Below, in pieces: positions 27,581 to 36,680 of a stretch of 64,000 bases of DNA (position 1 is its first letter; the number at the start of each line of letters is the position of its first letter). Location: assembly GCF_016213215.1 (NCBI RefSeq), contig NZ_JACRAW010000019.1:1-64000 (forward strand), in the 5' to 3' direction. The notes under the pieces are model-generated. The model searched no databases and was not told the origin of the DNA. It saw only the letters and a list, made by a program, of their open reading frames with translations. Both the position numbers and the translations under genes were made by a program. Source of the DNA: Bradyrhizobium sp. (GTDB taxonomy: Bacteria > Pseudomonadota > Alphaproteobacteria > Rhizobiales > Xanthobacteraceae).

Positions 27581-28090
27581 ATGCGCCGCCGCATCGTGAT
27601 GGTCAGCGATAAAATGCAGAGAGGCTATCGCTATGTATTGTCTGCGCCGGCCGGGCGCGATTTCGACCCGCAATTCCGGCCCGATTTGACGCCCAAGCAG
27701 ATGCTCGAACTCGGCGTGTTCTGCGGCAAATACCTCACCGATTGTCGTGACGAGTTTCCCGCGAGTTGGTTCGCGCGGGCGAAGCTCTCGCCTTCTGGCC
27801 GCGACTGCCTCTGCAACTATTTCGGCGTGGACGCGAGCCAACGCTTGTCGGAATGGCGAAGAAAGGGCTGGATACATCCGAATGATCCGCGCGGCTGGTT
27901 CCAGTGGTATTGTCGGTACTACCTAGGCCGGCGCTTGCCTGAGGAGGACGCGCGACAGATCGGGCGCTGGAAGGCCATGAGGCGACACGTCTCACAAATC
28001 AGGAAGCATTGCGAACCGGGCGACCCGACTTGCCGGCCGCGGCAGCGCCAGGCGTTGTTACATTGGGCCTACGACAGCCGTAGAATTTAG
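27581..28090 (+). CDS. Conserved hypothetical protein (169 aa)
   Basis: A soluble, Trp/Tyr/Arg-rich protein starting MRRRIVMVSDKMQRGYRY. Conserved-looking blocks are LTPKQMLELGVFCGKYLTDC, EFPASWFARAKLS and WRRKGWIHPNDPRGWFQWYCRYYLGRR. ATG 27581 has TGGAGG 5 bp upstream, so the overlapping longer frame into tspO is rejected. I recall close relatives across rhizobia and plant-type homologues but no function. Lies directly downstream of tspO. Confidence 0.8.
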   Translation: MRRRIVMVSDKMQRGYRYVLSAPAGRDFDPQFRPDLTPKQMLELGVFCGKYLTDCRDEFPASWFARAKLSPSGRDCLCNYFGVDASQRLSEWRRKGWIHPNDPRGWFQWYCRYYLGRRLPEEDARQIGRWKAMRRHVSQIRKHCEPGDPTCRPRQRQALLHWAYDSRRI

Positions 28091-28403
28091 ACGTCACGTC
28101 GTCACTGCCGCCCCGCACAGGGCGGCACCTCAACCTATGCGCGGTAATTGTCGGGAGTTGTTGCTCGACTTCCGTTTTGGGTCATAAGCGTCGATGACGA
28201 CCAAGCGGGGCGACTGCCGCTTTACATCGGAAGCCGACGTTTATGGATACACGCCCTGCTCATGATCGAGAAAGAGGTAGCGCGCTCCGTTATGTCCGGG
28301 CTTGTCCCCGGGCATCCACGTCCTTCTCCGCAAGCGGGAAGCCGTGGATGGCCCGGACAAGGCCCGGCCATGACGCTGAGACAGAGGGAGCGACTTCGTC
28401 TTG
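28091..28403. other. Intergenic with a repeat, no gene
   Basis: Convergent gap after the hypothetical protein. 28160-28240 resembles a degenerate multi-copy element; 28293-28371 is an inverted repeat (see separate entry). Confidence 0.5.
28293..28371. repeat. Inverted repeat, 'TGTCCGGGCTTGTCCC' type
   Basis: Left arm ATGTCCGGGCTTGTCCCCGG...CATCCACG and right arm CGTGGATGGCCCGGACAAGGCCCGGCCAT. One copy in this window; style typical of Bradyrhizobium intergenic repeats. Confidence 0.6.
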
Positions 28404-29186
28404 TCACCCCAGATGCATTCCGGCATCCATGCGCACGAGCTCGCCGGTCATGTTGCTCGAGGCCGGCGTCGCCAGGAAACACACCAGCTGCGCGATGTCG
28501 TCGGCTGAGGAAGCGAGCTTCAGCGGCACCTTGGCGATGACCATATCGCGGACCTGTTTCGCGCCTTCCTCACCGCGGCCCTTGGTGAACCAGGGTGTAT
28601 CGATATAGCCGGGACATACCGCATTGACGCGGATCAGCGGCGCGAGCGCCCGCGCCAGCGCCAGCGTCATGGTATTGAGCCCGCCCTTGCTCGCCGCGTA
28701 GGCCACCGAGGAGCCGACGCCGCTGATGCCGGCCACGGAAGACACGTTTACCACCGCCGACGCCCGCCCGGACGCCTTGGCTGCCGCCTCCAGGAGGCTG
28801 CGGGCCGCGCGGATCATCTGGAACGGACCGATGGTGTTGACGCCATACAGGCGCTGAAAATCCTCCGCCGACAGGCCGTCGAGATTGCCATGCGCGACGT
28901 GCTTGGTGGTGCCGGCATTGTTGATCAGCGCGTCCAGCCGCCCCCAGGGAGCCGCGGCCGCAACGATCTTCCGGCAATCCTCGTCGCGCGAGACGTCACC
29001 CTGCACGACCGCGACCTCGGCGGCGCCGGCGTTGCGGCAAGCTTCCGCGGTCTGTTCGGCTTCTTTCTGGCTGGACGAATAGTTGATCACGAGCCTCGCG
29101 CCGCCCTTCGCCAGGATGGCCGCGGTAGCGGCTCCGAGACCCGAAGCAGACCCTGTCACGATTGCGCACAAGCCGTCCTTCGCCAT
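28404..29186 (-). CDS. SDR family oxidoreductase
   Basis: A 260-residue classical short-chain dehydrogenase/reductase. NAD(P)-binding TGSASGLGAAT near the N terminus, LINNAGTT, catalytic Ser in VSSVAG, and YAASKGG with the catalytic Tyr and Lys are all present. ATG 29186 follows GAGAGGAAACGCGG; an 18-codon extension upstream is less likely. Related enzymes oxidise 3-hydroxyacyl-CoA or similar alcohols, which would suit the acyl-CoA gene set next to it, but the substrate is not determined. Divergent from the acyl-CoA dehydrogenase at 29459. Confidence 0.92.
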   Translation of the reverse strand: MAKDGLCAIVTGSASGLGAATAAILAKGGARLVINYSSSQKEAEQTAEACRNAGAAEVAVVQGDVSRDEDCRKIVAAAAPWGRLDALINNAGTTKHVAHGNLDGLSAEDFQRLYGVNTIGPFQMIRAARSLLEAAAKASGRASAVVNVSSVAGISGVGSSVAYAASKGGLNTMTLALARALAPLIRVNAVCPGYIDTPWFTKGRGEEGAKQVRDMVIAKVPLKLASSADDIAQLVCFLATPASSNMTGELVRMDAGMHLG

Positions 29187-29458
29187 CCGCGTTTCCTCTC
29201 TTTTATGGCATGCTACCTCCTGTTTAGCGGAGTTCGCCACGGCTGCAAATCGGCCAAACTCCGTTGCGTGGAATTAAAGTACCGCGCGACGGCCACGGAC
29301 GAGTTTCGAAGAGTCTGGGCCGCGCCTTGTGCAAGCGGCCCTGCGACCAGCGCTTGTCAGAGCCATGGCTTTTCCTGATCATCCGGTGCAAGACAACAGG
29401 CGCACTCCGCCCCGTTCTTTGCCGCGCGGAAGGTGCCAATTCGAAGACGAGGAACGCC

Positions 29459-30523
29459 GTGCCGGAGAGTGACAATATCGTCGTCGAGACTGCGGAAAGG
29501 ATTTTCGCCGATCTCGCCGACCCGCAGGAAGTCAACCGCGACAACAAGGGCGACTGGAAAGCGCCGCTGTGGAAGGCGCTGAGCGAAGCCGGCCTGCCGC
29601 TGGCCTGGGTCGGGGAGGATTGCGGCGGATCGGGCGCGAGCCTCGCGGACGGATTTGGCGTCCTGGCCGCCGCCGGCCGCTTTGCCGTCGCGGTGCCGCT
29701 GGCCGAGACCATGCTCGCCGGATGGCTCTTGTCGCAGGCGAAGATCCCCTCTCCTGACGGCGAGATGACGGTGGCGCCGGCCAGCCCCAAGGACCGCATC
29801 ACCCAGAATGCCGACGGCACCCTGTCGGGCCGGGCGCGCGCCGTGCCCTTTGCCAAATCGGCGAGGCACATCGCGGTGCTCGCCACGGGAACGAACGGCT
29901 GCTCCATTGCGCTGGTCGAGGCAGTCGCCTGCCGGATCGAGGCCGGCCTCAACCTCGGGGGCGACCACAGCGATGCCGTAACCTTCGATCGCGTGCAGCC
30001 GCTTGTCATCAAGTCGGCGCCAAAGGGCTTCGACCAGACCAGCCTGATGCTGATGGGTGGCGTCACCCGCAGCCTGCAGATCGCCGGAGCGCTGGAATCG
30101 CTGCTCGACATCAGCGTGAAGTATTCCAACGAGCGCGTCGCGTTCGAGAAGAAGATTTCGAAGTTCCAGGCCGTGCAGCACAACCTGGCAAGGCTCGCCG
30201 GCGAGTCGGCGGCGGCACAGGCCGCGGCGACGTCGGCTGCCGACACGCTGGCGAACGCCAAAGCGTGGGACGATGCCATGTTCCTCGAAGCGGTGTCGGC
30301 GAAGATCCGCTGCTCGGAAGCCGCCGAGAAGGGCGGCGCGATCGCCCACCAGGTGCATGGCGCGATCGGCTTCACGATCGAGCACATCCTGCATCGCTAT
30401 TCGCTGCGGGCGCTGTCATGGCGCGACGACTTCGGCTCCGAGAGCTACTGGGCCGTCGAGCTCGGCAAACGCATCGCCGCGCGCGGCGCCGACGAGCTGT
30501 GGCCGCTGGTCGCCTCGCGCTGA
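29459..30523 (+). CDS. Acyl-CoA dehydrogenase (small FadE-like partner)
   Basis: A 354-residue acyl-CoA dehydrogenase-family flavoprotein. The N-terminal helices (LPLAWVGEDCGGSGASLADGFGVLAAAG), mid strand and C-terminal bundle (YSNERVAFEKKISKFQAVQHNLARLAGES, HQVHGAIGFTIEHILHRYSLRAL) are visible by position. GTG 29459 has GAGGA 5 bp upstream; the longer ATG frame upstream is rejected. Pairs of ACADs like this one and the next often act as heteromeric enzymes (as FadE26-FadE27 in mycobacteria); that role here is inference. Starts the operon 29459-32550. Confidence 0.9.
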   Translation: MPESDNIVVETAERIFADLADPQEVNRDNKGDWKAPLWKALSEAGLPLAWVGEDCGGSGASLADGFGVLAAAGRFAVAVPLAETMLAGWLLSQAKIPSPDGEMTVAPASPKDRITQNADGTLSGRARAVPFAKSARHIAVLATGTNGCSIALVEAVACRIEAGLNLGGDHSDAVTFDRVQPLVIKSAPKGFDQTSLMLMGGVTRSLQIAGALESLLDISVKYSNERVAFEKKISKFQAVQHNLARLAGESAAAQAAATSAADTLANAKAWDDAMFLEAVSAKIRCSEAAEKGGAIAHQVHGAIGFTIEHILHRYSLRALSWRDDFGSESYWAVELGKRIAARGADELWPLVASR

Positions 30524-30561
30524 ACGTCAACCAAGATCGCCTGCCTCAATCGAGACCTGAC

Positions 30562-31722
30562 ATGACCGCAGCACTCCGTTTCGATCCGATCCGCCTGCCG
30601 CCCAAATGCGAAGAGCTGCGCCGCGAAGTGCGCGCCTTCCTGGCCGAGGAAATCGCCCGCGGCACCTTCGACCCGTACCAGCCCAACCGCGAGGACACCG
30701 ACGCGCCGGAATTCTCCCGCCGCGTCGGCGAGCGCGGCTGGATCGGCATGACCTGGCCGAAGAAATATGGCGGCCACGAGCGCACCTTCCTCGAGCGTTA
30801 CGTGGTCACCGAGGAGATGCGCGTCGCCAACGCGCCGACGCGGCGTTTCTTCGTCGCCGACCGGCAGAGCGGCCCGGTCCTGCTCAAATACGCGCCGGAG
30901 CACGTCAAGATGGACATCCTGCCGCGCATCTGCCGCGGCGAGGTGTGCTTTGCCATCGGCATGAGCGAGCCGAACTCCGGTTCCGACCTGTTCGCGGCAA
31001 AGACGCGGGCGACCAAGACCGACGGCGGCTACCTGATCAACGGCACCAAGATCTGGACCTCCTCGGCCCACATCGCCGACTACATGATCGCGATCTTCCG
31101 CACCTCGCCGCCGACCAAGGAGAACCGCCGCCACGGCCTGACCCAGTTCCTGGTCAAGATGAAGCAGCCCGGCATCCAGGTGAATCCGATCGGCCAGATC
31201 ACCGGCCAGTTCGAATTCAACGAGGTGGTGTTCACCGACTATTTCGTCCCCGACGACCATGTGCTCGGCGAGATCGACGGCGCCTGGAAGCAGGCGACCA
31301 GCGAACTCGCCTTTGAACGCTCTGGCCCGGAACGGTTCCTCGAGACCTATTACGTGCTCACCGAACTCGTCCGCGCCGTTGGCCCGACCCCCGATACGCG
31401 CAGCGCCGAGGGCATCGGACGGCTGGTGGCGCAGCTTCACACCATGCGGCGCATGTCGGTCTCGGTCGCCGGCATGCTCCAGGCCGGCAAGGAGCCGGTG
31501 GTGGAGGCCTCGATCGTCAAGGACATGGGCACGGTGTGGGAGCAGCAGCTGCCGCACCGGGTCCGCGACCTTGCCGCCTTTGTCGAAGAGAATGCCTCCA
31601 ACCGCGAGACGCTGGAAAACCAGCTCTCGTTCGCGATCAAGACCGCACCCAAGCTCACCATCCAGGGCGGCACCACCGAAGTGCTGCGCGGCATCATCGC
31701 CCGCGGGCTCGGCTTGCGCTAA
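30562..31722 (+). CDS. Acyl-CoA dehydrogenase (large partner)
   Basis: A 386-residue acyl-CoA dehydrogenase. Signature regions: MTWPKKYGGHERTFLERYVVTEEM, FAIGMSEPNSGSDLFAAKTRAT (FAD/substrate), GTKIWTSSAHIADYMI, and the C-terminal LTIQGGTTEVLRGIIARGLGLR. It begins 38 bp after the first ACAD and is followed 21 bp later by an enoyl-CoA hydratase, so the three encode dehydrogenation and hydration of one acyl-CoA. Substrate unknown; sterol- or branched-chain-type CoA esters are possible. Confidence 0.93.
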   Translation: MTAALRFDPIRLPPKCEELRREVRAFLAEEIARGTFDPYQPNREDTDAPEFSRRVGERGWIGMTWPKKYGGHERTFLERYVVTEEMRVANAPTRRFFVADRQSGPVLLKYAPEHVKMDILPRICRGEVCFAIGMSEPNSGSDLFAAKTRATKTDGGYLINGTKIWTSSAHIADYMIAIFRTSPPTKENRRHGLTQFLVKMKQPGIQVNPIGQITGQFEFNEVVFTDYFVPDDHVLGEIDGAWKQATSELAFERSGPERFLETYYVLTELVRAVGPTPDTRSAEGIGRLVAQLHTMRRMSVSVAGMLQAGKEPVVEASIVKDMGTVWEQQLPHRVRDLAAFVEENASNRETLENQLSFAIKTAPKLTIQGGTTEVLRGIIARGLGLR

Positions 31723-31743
31723 CCCATTCACTCGAGGATCACC

Positions 31744-32550
31744 ATGGGAACCTACAAGGACATCGCCATCGAGAAGGTCGGACACGTCGGCACGATCGAG
31801 ATTCGCCGGCCGCCGCTGAACTTCTTCGACATTTCACTGATCAACCAGATCGCGGACGCGCTGGAAGAATTCGACCGCGACATCGAGATCCGCAGCTCGG
31901 TGCTGTGCGCACAGGGCAAGGCGTTCTGCGCCGGCGCCAATTTCAGCGATCCGGCGCGACAGGCGCAGGAAGCGCAGGAGGCCAAAGGTGATCCCGCCGA
32001 CAGTCTCGGCTCGATCAATCATCTCTATATCCAGGCGGTGCGGATCTTCCGCGCCAAGAAGCCGATCGTCGCTGCGGTGCATGGCGCCGCGATCGGCGGC
32101 GGGCTGGGCCTTGCGGTGTCGGCCGATTTCCGCGTCACCTGCCCCGAGGCGCGCTTCTCCGCCAACTTCACCCGGCTCGGCTTCCATCCCGGCTTCGGCC
32201 TGACGCTCACGCTGCCCGAGCTGATCGGCAGGAACAACGCCGAGTTGATGTTCTATACCAGCCGCCGTGTCACCGGCGAGGAAGCCTATCGCTGGGGTCT
32301 CGCCAACGAACTGGTGCCGCAGGACGAGGTCCGCTCCGCCGCCATGAAGCTCGCCGGCGAGATCGCCGAATGCTCGCCGCTCGGTCTGGTCTCGACCCGC
32401 GCCACCATGCGCGCCGGCCTTGCCGACCGCGTGCTCGCCGCAACCAACCATGAGCTCGGCGAACAGAACCGGCTTCGCAAGACCGAAGACTTCAAGGAAG
32501 GCGTCAAGGCCACCGAGGAGCGCCGCGTGCCGAACTTCAAGGGGCGGTAA
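31744..32550 (+). CDS. Enoyl-CoA hydratase/isomerase
   Basis: A 268-residue crotonase-fold protein. The oxyanion-hole segments GKAFCAGANFSD and HGAAIGGGLGLAVSADFRV are present; the second half shows FTRLGFHPGFGLTLTLPELIG in place of the usual catalytic Glu region, so hydratase versus isomerase cannot be assigned. Last gene of the plus-strand acyl-CoA operon, followed by a REP-type repeat that separates it from the convergent synthetase gene. Confidence 0.92.
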   Translation: MGTYKDIAIEKVGHVGTIEIRRPPLNFFDISLINQIADALEEFDRDIEIRSSVLCAQGKAFCAGANFSDPARQAQEAQEAKGDPADSLGSINHLYIQAVRIFRAKKPIVAAVHGAAIGGGLGLAVSADFRVTCPEARFSANFTRLGFHPGFGLTLTLPELIGRNNAELMFYTSRRVTGEEAYRWGLANELVPQDEVRSAAMKLAGEIAECSPLGLVSTRATMRAGLADRVLAATNHELGEQNRLRKTEDFKEGVKATEERRVPNFKGR

Positions 32551-32690
32551 CCGTCATTCCGGGGCGCGCGCCAGCGCGAGCCCGGAATCCATAACCACAG
32601 GCGTTGGTTGCGAGCTGGATCTCGGCCCGCATTGTCGCAAAAGAACTGCATCCTGTGGTTATGGGTCCCCGCCTGCGCGGGGACGACAGC
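32551..32690. repeat. REP-like intergenic element, 'GTCATTCCGGGGCGCG' type
   Basis: CCGTCATTCCGGGGCGCGC...GCGAGCCCGGAATCC forms a first hairpin; CATAACCACAGG and CCTGTGGTTATG form a second long-range pair. A related copy lies at 60193-60240. Confidence 0.65.
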
Positions 32691-32741
32691 TGCAGTTACG
32701 GCGGCGCCGGAAAGCAATGACGCAAAGAGAAGCTCGCGGCG

Positions 32742-34856
32742 CTACTTCCTCTTCACGACCAACGCATCCACGATGGTGACGCCCTGTCCTTGCGCGTGCA
32801 CCAGCGCCGGATTGAGCTCGATCTCGGCGATCTCGTTGGCGTGCCGCGCGGCGAGCACCGAGACGTCCGCAATCAGGTTTGAAAGCGCGGCAACGTCCGC
32901 TTTCGGCGCCCCGCGAAAACCGTCCAGCAATGGCGCGGCCTTCAGCCTGCGCAGCATCCGTTCCGCCTCCTCGGCGCTGACCGGCGCGGGCCGATAAACG
33001 ACGTCGCGGAACAGTTCGGTGGTGATGCCGCCGAAGCCGGCCATGACCATCGGTCCGAAGGTCTTGTCCTGCAGGGTGCCGATGATGATCTCGACGCCCT
33101 TCTTCGCCATCGGCGCCAGCAGCACGCCCTGGATCGCCGCCGCGGGACGGTGCCGGCGCACGCCCGCGAGCAGCGCGGCGAAGGCAGCGGATGCTTCGCC
33201 CTTACTCGCGATGTCGAGCCGCACGCCGCTGACCTCGCTCTTGTGCGGGATGTCGGGCGACTGGATTTTCATCACGAGCGGAAATCCGACCCGGGCGACC
33301 GCGGCGTCGAGCCCCCCTTCGTCCGTCACCAGCACTTCGTCAGGGGCCGCGATGCCGGCCGCGCGCAACAGCGCCTTGCTGTCGGCTTCCGACAGGACGG
33401 GCGAAGTGAGAAACGCGGAGAGATCGAGCGCTGGCGGGCGCGTCCCCTCGGCCGGCGGGGCAAGCGCAAAGTTCGCGTAATCGACGAGCTGGCGCATCGC
33501 AACGCCGACATGCCCAAGGCCCGCCAGCACCACCGCGCCGGACGCGGCAAGCTCTTTTCGCGCGAAATCGGACGGCAGCGTGTAGCTGTAGAAGACGACC
33601 GGCTTGTGCCGGGCCCCGAGCACCCGCTTGAGCTCGGCCTGTTTGAACGGCATCCGCACATCGCTTGACAGCGACAGCACCACCAGGATCGCGTCCACTT
33701 CGTCGGAAGCAGAGAGCAGGTCGATGCTCCGCTGCAGCCCACCCGAGTTGACGCCTTGCGCGGTGACGTCGATCGGGTTGCGCGCAGTCCCGTAGGAGGG
33801 AATCAGCTCCTTGATCCCGCCCTGGATCGTTTCCGACAGCTCGGGCACCTGCAATCCCCCGAGCGCGACCGCATCGGCGCCCCAGATGCCGGCGCCGCCC
33901 GAGACCGTGAGGATGGCGACCCGGTCGCCCCTGGGCAGCGGATTGGTGGTCAACACCGCGGCGATGGTCATCGCCTCGTCGAGATCGTTCGATACGATGA
34001 AGCCGTATCTGGCGAACACGGCATCATAGGCCGCCGACCAGCCCGCCATGCTGGCGGTGTGCGAGGCGGCGGCGCGCCCGCCGGCGCCGGAGCGGCCGAC
34101 CTTGGTGACGATGACGGGCTTCCTGCGCTCGGCCGCGCGGCGCGCCGCGGCGAGGAACTTGTCGACGTCCCTGATGCCTTCGATGAACAGGAGGATCACG
34201 TCGGTGGCGGGGTCCTGCACCATGTAGTCGAGAAATTCGCCGGCGCCGAGGTCGGCCTCGTTGCCGGTGCTGACCACGTAGCTCACCGCGAGCCCGAGGG
34301 CCTTGGCACGGTTGTAATAGGCAAAGCCGATGCCGCCGCTCTGCGCGACGATGCCGATGCGCCGCTCGCTGGCAACCAGCGGCACCACGCCGGGCTTGAC
34401 GTCGACCGCGGGGCTGAAGGTCGCCGCCACGCGCTGAATCTGGCTCAGGAAGCCTTCGGCGTTCGGACCGGAAATCCGCAGGCCGGTGCGTTTGGCCAGC
34501 GCGGCGATCGCGTCCTGCATCGCCGCGCTGTCCCCGCCCTCCTCGGCAAAGCCCGACGAAATGATCACCGCGTTCTTCACCCTGCACGCGGCGCACTGTT
34601 CGAGCGCATCCAGCACCGCACGCGCCGGGATGACGATGACCGCGAGATCGACCGGCGCGCCGATGTCGGCGATCCGCTTGTAGCATTGGATGCCGTCGAT
34701 CTCGGCGTAGTTCGGATTGACGGGATAGATCTTGCCCGGATACTCGTTCTTGCGCAGCATGGAGAGCAGCCGACCCGGGATCTTCTCGTGATCGCGCGAG
34801 GCGCCGATCAGCGCGATGCTGTTCGGCGCGAAGAAACTGTCGAGCGGGTGCGGCAT
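32742..34856 (-). CDS. Acetate--CoA ligase family protein (NDP-forming acyl-CoA synthetase)
   Basis: A 704-residue fused acyl-CoA synthetase of the ADP-forming type (CoA-binding plus succinyl-CoA-ligase-like domain, then ATP-grasp). The N-terminal CoA-binding domain shows ALIGASRDHEKIPGRLL and NPNYAEIDGIQCY; the middle has GIVAQSGGIGFAYYN and the phosphohistidine-loop-like ASHTASMAGW; the C-terminal ATP-grasp shows FPLVMKIQSPDIPHKSEVSGV and VLLAPMAKKGVEIIIG. It would activate a carboxylate for the neighbouring beta-oxidation-like enzymes. Convergent with the enoyl-CoA hydratase gene and first in no obvious operon, with a repeat upstream. Confidence 0.92.
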   Translation of the reverse strand: MPHPLDSFFAPNSIALIGASRDHEKIPGRLLSMLRKNEYPGKIYPVNPNYAEIDGIQCYKRIADIGAPVDLAVIVIPARAVLDALEQCAACRVKNAVIISSGFAEEGGDSAAMQDAIAALAKRTGLRISGPNAEGFLSQIQRVAATFSPAVDVKPGVVPLVASERRIGIVAQSGGIGFAYYNRAKALGLAVSYVVSTGNEADLGAGEFLDYMVQDPATDVILLFIEGIRDVDKFLAAARRAAERRKPVIVTKVGRSGAGGRAAASHTASMAGWSAAYDAVFARYGFIVSNDLDEAMTIAAVLTTNPLPRGDRVAILTVSGGAGIWGADAVALGGLQVPELSETIQGGIKELIPSYGTARNPIDVTAQGVNSGGLQRSIDLLSASDEVDAILVVLSLSSDVRMPFKQAELKRVLGARHKPVVFYSYTLPSDFARKELAASGAVVLAGLGHVGVAMRQLVDYANFALAPPAEGTRPPALDLSAFLTSPVLSEADSKALLRAAGIAAPDEVLVTDEGGLDAAVARVGFPLVMKIQSPDIPHKSEVSGVRLDIASKGEASAAFAALLAGVRRHRPAAAIQGVLLAPMAKKGVEIIIGTLQDKTFGPMVMAGFGGITTELFRDVVYRPAPVSAEEAERMLRRLKAAPLLDGFRGAPKADVAALSNLIADVSVLAARHANEIAEIELNPALVHAQGQGVTIVDALVVKRK

Positions 34857-34888
34857 TCACGTTTCCTTTTCTTGTGGTTGGCGATCCG

Positions 34889-34990
34889 TCATCCTGAGGA
34901 GGCCGCAACGCGGCCGTCTCGAAGGATGAACGGCCACCAGCCCCGGCCGCTCATCCTTCGAGGCTCGCTCCGCGAGCACCTCACGATGAC
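34889..34990. repeat. REP-like element, 'CATCCTGAGGAGGC' type
   Basis: CCGTCATCCTGAGGAGGCCGC / GTCTCGAAGGATGAACGGCC followed by CTCATCCTTCGAGGCTCG / CACCTCACGATGACGG. Related copies at 48963, 49411, 49573 and 59560. Confidence 0.7.
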
Positions 34991-34993
34991 GGT

Positions 34994-35755
34994 TCATGCA
35001 GCAACGCGGAACGTCACCCCGCCGAGCGGAAACGCATTGCCGGACATGGCACAGCCCCGCTTCTTCGCGGCCTCGCAGACGGCGGCTACGTCGGCGACCT
35101 TGAACTCGAGCCCGCTCATGATCTCGGCCGCGCCCTTGGTGAAGCGGAAGCGGCAGTTCGGCAGCTTCAGCTCGGCGCCCTCGCCGGTCGCGATCGCGCC
35201 GATACCGATGATCCTGCCCCAGTGCTCGGCCAGTCCAAAAGGATCCGGGCTCTGCATCTCCACGCCCGTCAACGCCTGCGTCACATCTCTGCGGATGAAT
35301 TTCTGCCAGTCGGGACCGGCGGGCGGATAGGCGCCGAGGATGTCGTCGCTGCCCGCGCTATGGTTGAATTCGATGAAGGCCGCACGGCAATCGCGCGGAT
35401 GCAGCTGCACGCCGTGATAGGGTGCATGGTCGATCACATTGGCGGTACGCACGCCGATCGCGTTGGCTTGCCTGCCACGCTCATCCGGATCGTCGCAGCA
35501 GAAGATCGCCATATAGCCGCCGCGACCGCCCGTCTTGTCGAGGAAGCGTCCCGCCGCGGTACCGGCCGCGATCGGAGCGACGACCTCAAGGAGAATGGTG
35601 CCGACGGGCAGAAGCGCGTTCTCCAGGCCGTATTTCGCGACGTTGCCGTCACGATAGCAGACGGCGACCCCCATGATTTCGGCGATGTCGGAAATCACGG
35701 GCTCGAGATGCGGCGCGACCAGGCAGATCTGCCGCAGCCTGATGTAGCTCCCCAT
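34994..35755 (-). CDS. VOC family protein (glyoxalase-like)
   Basis: A 253-residue vicinal-oxygen-chelate protein. The N-terminal module (GSYIRLRQICLVAPHLEPVISDIAEIMGV) and AVCYRDGNVAKYGLENALLPVG resemble the glyoxalase-3-like group; His in QICLVAPH, His in GVQLHP and Glu near FIEFNHS could be ligands. Enzyme activity unknown. It starts 2 bp after the stop of the enoyl-CoA hydratase, so the two are coupled in one operon. Confidence 0.85.
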   Translation of the reverse strand: MGSYIRLRQICLVAPHLEPVISDIAEIMGVAVCYRDGNVAKYGLENALLPVGTILLEVVAPIAAGTAAGRFLDKTGGRGGYMAIFCCDDPDERGRQANAIGVRTANVIDHAPYHGVQLHPRDCRAAFIEFNHSAGSDDILGAYPPAGPDWQKFIRRDVTQALTGVEMQSPDPFGLAEHWGRIIGIGAIATGEGAELKLPNCRFRFTKGAAEIMSGLEFKVADVAAVCEAAKKRGCAMSGNAFPLGGVTFRVAA

Positions 35756-35757
35756 GT

Positions 35758-36552
35758 CTAGTGCCCCTTGAATTCGGCCTTGCGTTTCTCGACGAAGGCC
35801 TTGGAGGCCTCCTTGTGGTCGTCGGTGTCGCCGCAGCGGGTGTGATGGATCGCCTCGGCGTCGAAACAGGCCTCCAGCGACATGGTCTCGGCGTTATTGA
35901 TGTTGCGTTTGATGTAGCCGAGCGTCACCGTTGGACCCTGCGCCAGCGATAGCGCGAATTCTCGCGCGGCCGCGTCGACTTCCGCATCGGGCACGACCTT
36001 GGTCACCATGCCGAGGTCGCAGGCCTCCTTCGCCGTCAGCACCGGCGAGGTCAAATAGAGCTCGCGCGCCTTGGCGCTGCCGAGCAGCTGGGTGAGAAAG
36101 AAGGTGCCGCCGTAATCGCCGGAGTAGCCGACCTTGGCGAACGCGGTGGTGATCTTGCACGATTCAGAGGCGACGCGCAGATCGCAGGCCAGCGCCATCG
36201 ACAGGCCGGCGCCGGCCGCTGCGCCGTCGAGCTGCGCCACTACGGGCTTGGGCATCTGGTGGAGAATGCGCGAGACCTCCATGCCGCGGCGCAAGGCCTG
36301 TACCTTGGCCTCGAACGGCAGTGCGGTGCGCCCTTCGGCCATCGACTTGACGTCGCCGCCGACGCAGAACGTGCCCCCCGCGCCCTTCAAGAGCACGGCG
36401 CGCACCTCATAGTCCTCCGCCGCGCGGCGCGCCGCTTCGACGAGGCCGCGCACCATGTCCGGGTTCAGCGCGTTGCGGCGATCGGGGCGGTTCATGGTGA
36501 TGGTGAGCAGCCCGCTTTCGAGTTGTTGCAGGACCATGTCGTTTGCGCTCAT
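35758..36552 (-). CDS. Enoyl-CoA hydratase/isomerase family protein
   Basis: A 264-residue crotonase. MNRPDRRNALNPDMVRGL, GGTFCVGGDVKSMAEG and QLDGAAAGAGLSMALACDLR are the standard substrate and oxyanion-hole segments; VGYSGDYGGTFFLTQLLG follows and a C-terminal EKRKAEFKGH is typical. The start at 36552 (MSANDM) is chosen; upstream in-frame sequence is part of a REP element. Upstream of the VOC gene in the same operon. Confidence 0.92.
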   Translation of the reverse strand: MSANDMVLQQLESGLLTITMNRPDRRNALNPDMVRGLVEAARRAAEDYEVRAVLLKGAGGTFCVGGDVKSMAEGRTALPFEAKVQALRRGMEVSRILHQMPKPVVAQLDGAAAGAGLSMALACDLRVASESCKITTAFAKVGYSGDYGGTFFLTQLLGSAKARELYLTSPVLTAKEACDLGMVTKVVPDAEVDAAAREFALSLAQGPTVTLGYIKRNINNAETMSLEACFDAEAIHHTRCGDTDDHKEASKAFVEKRKAEFKGH

Positions 36553-36582
36553 GGGATCTTGCTTTCGTTGTTGTTGGTTGGG

Positions 36583-36672
36583 TTCGTCATTGCGAGCGAA
36601 GCGAAGCAATCCAGACTTTTGCCGTGGAGACGATCTGGATTGCTTCGTCGATCTCGCTCCTCGCAATGACGG
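36583..36672. repeat. REP-like element, 'CATTGCGAGCGAAGCGAAGCAATCC' family
   Basis: Left arm TCATTGCGAGCGAAGCG-AAGCAATCCAGA and right arm TCTGGATTGCTTCG...CTCGCAATGACG. Sits between the enoyl-CoA hydratase and the ABC substrate-binding gene. Confidence 0.75.
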
Positions 36673-36680
36673 GCTTTCGC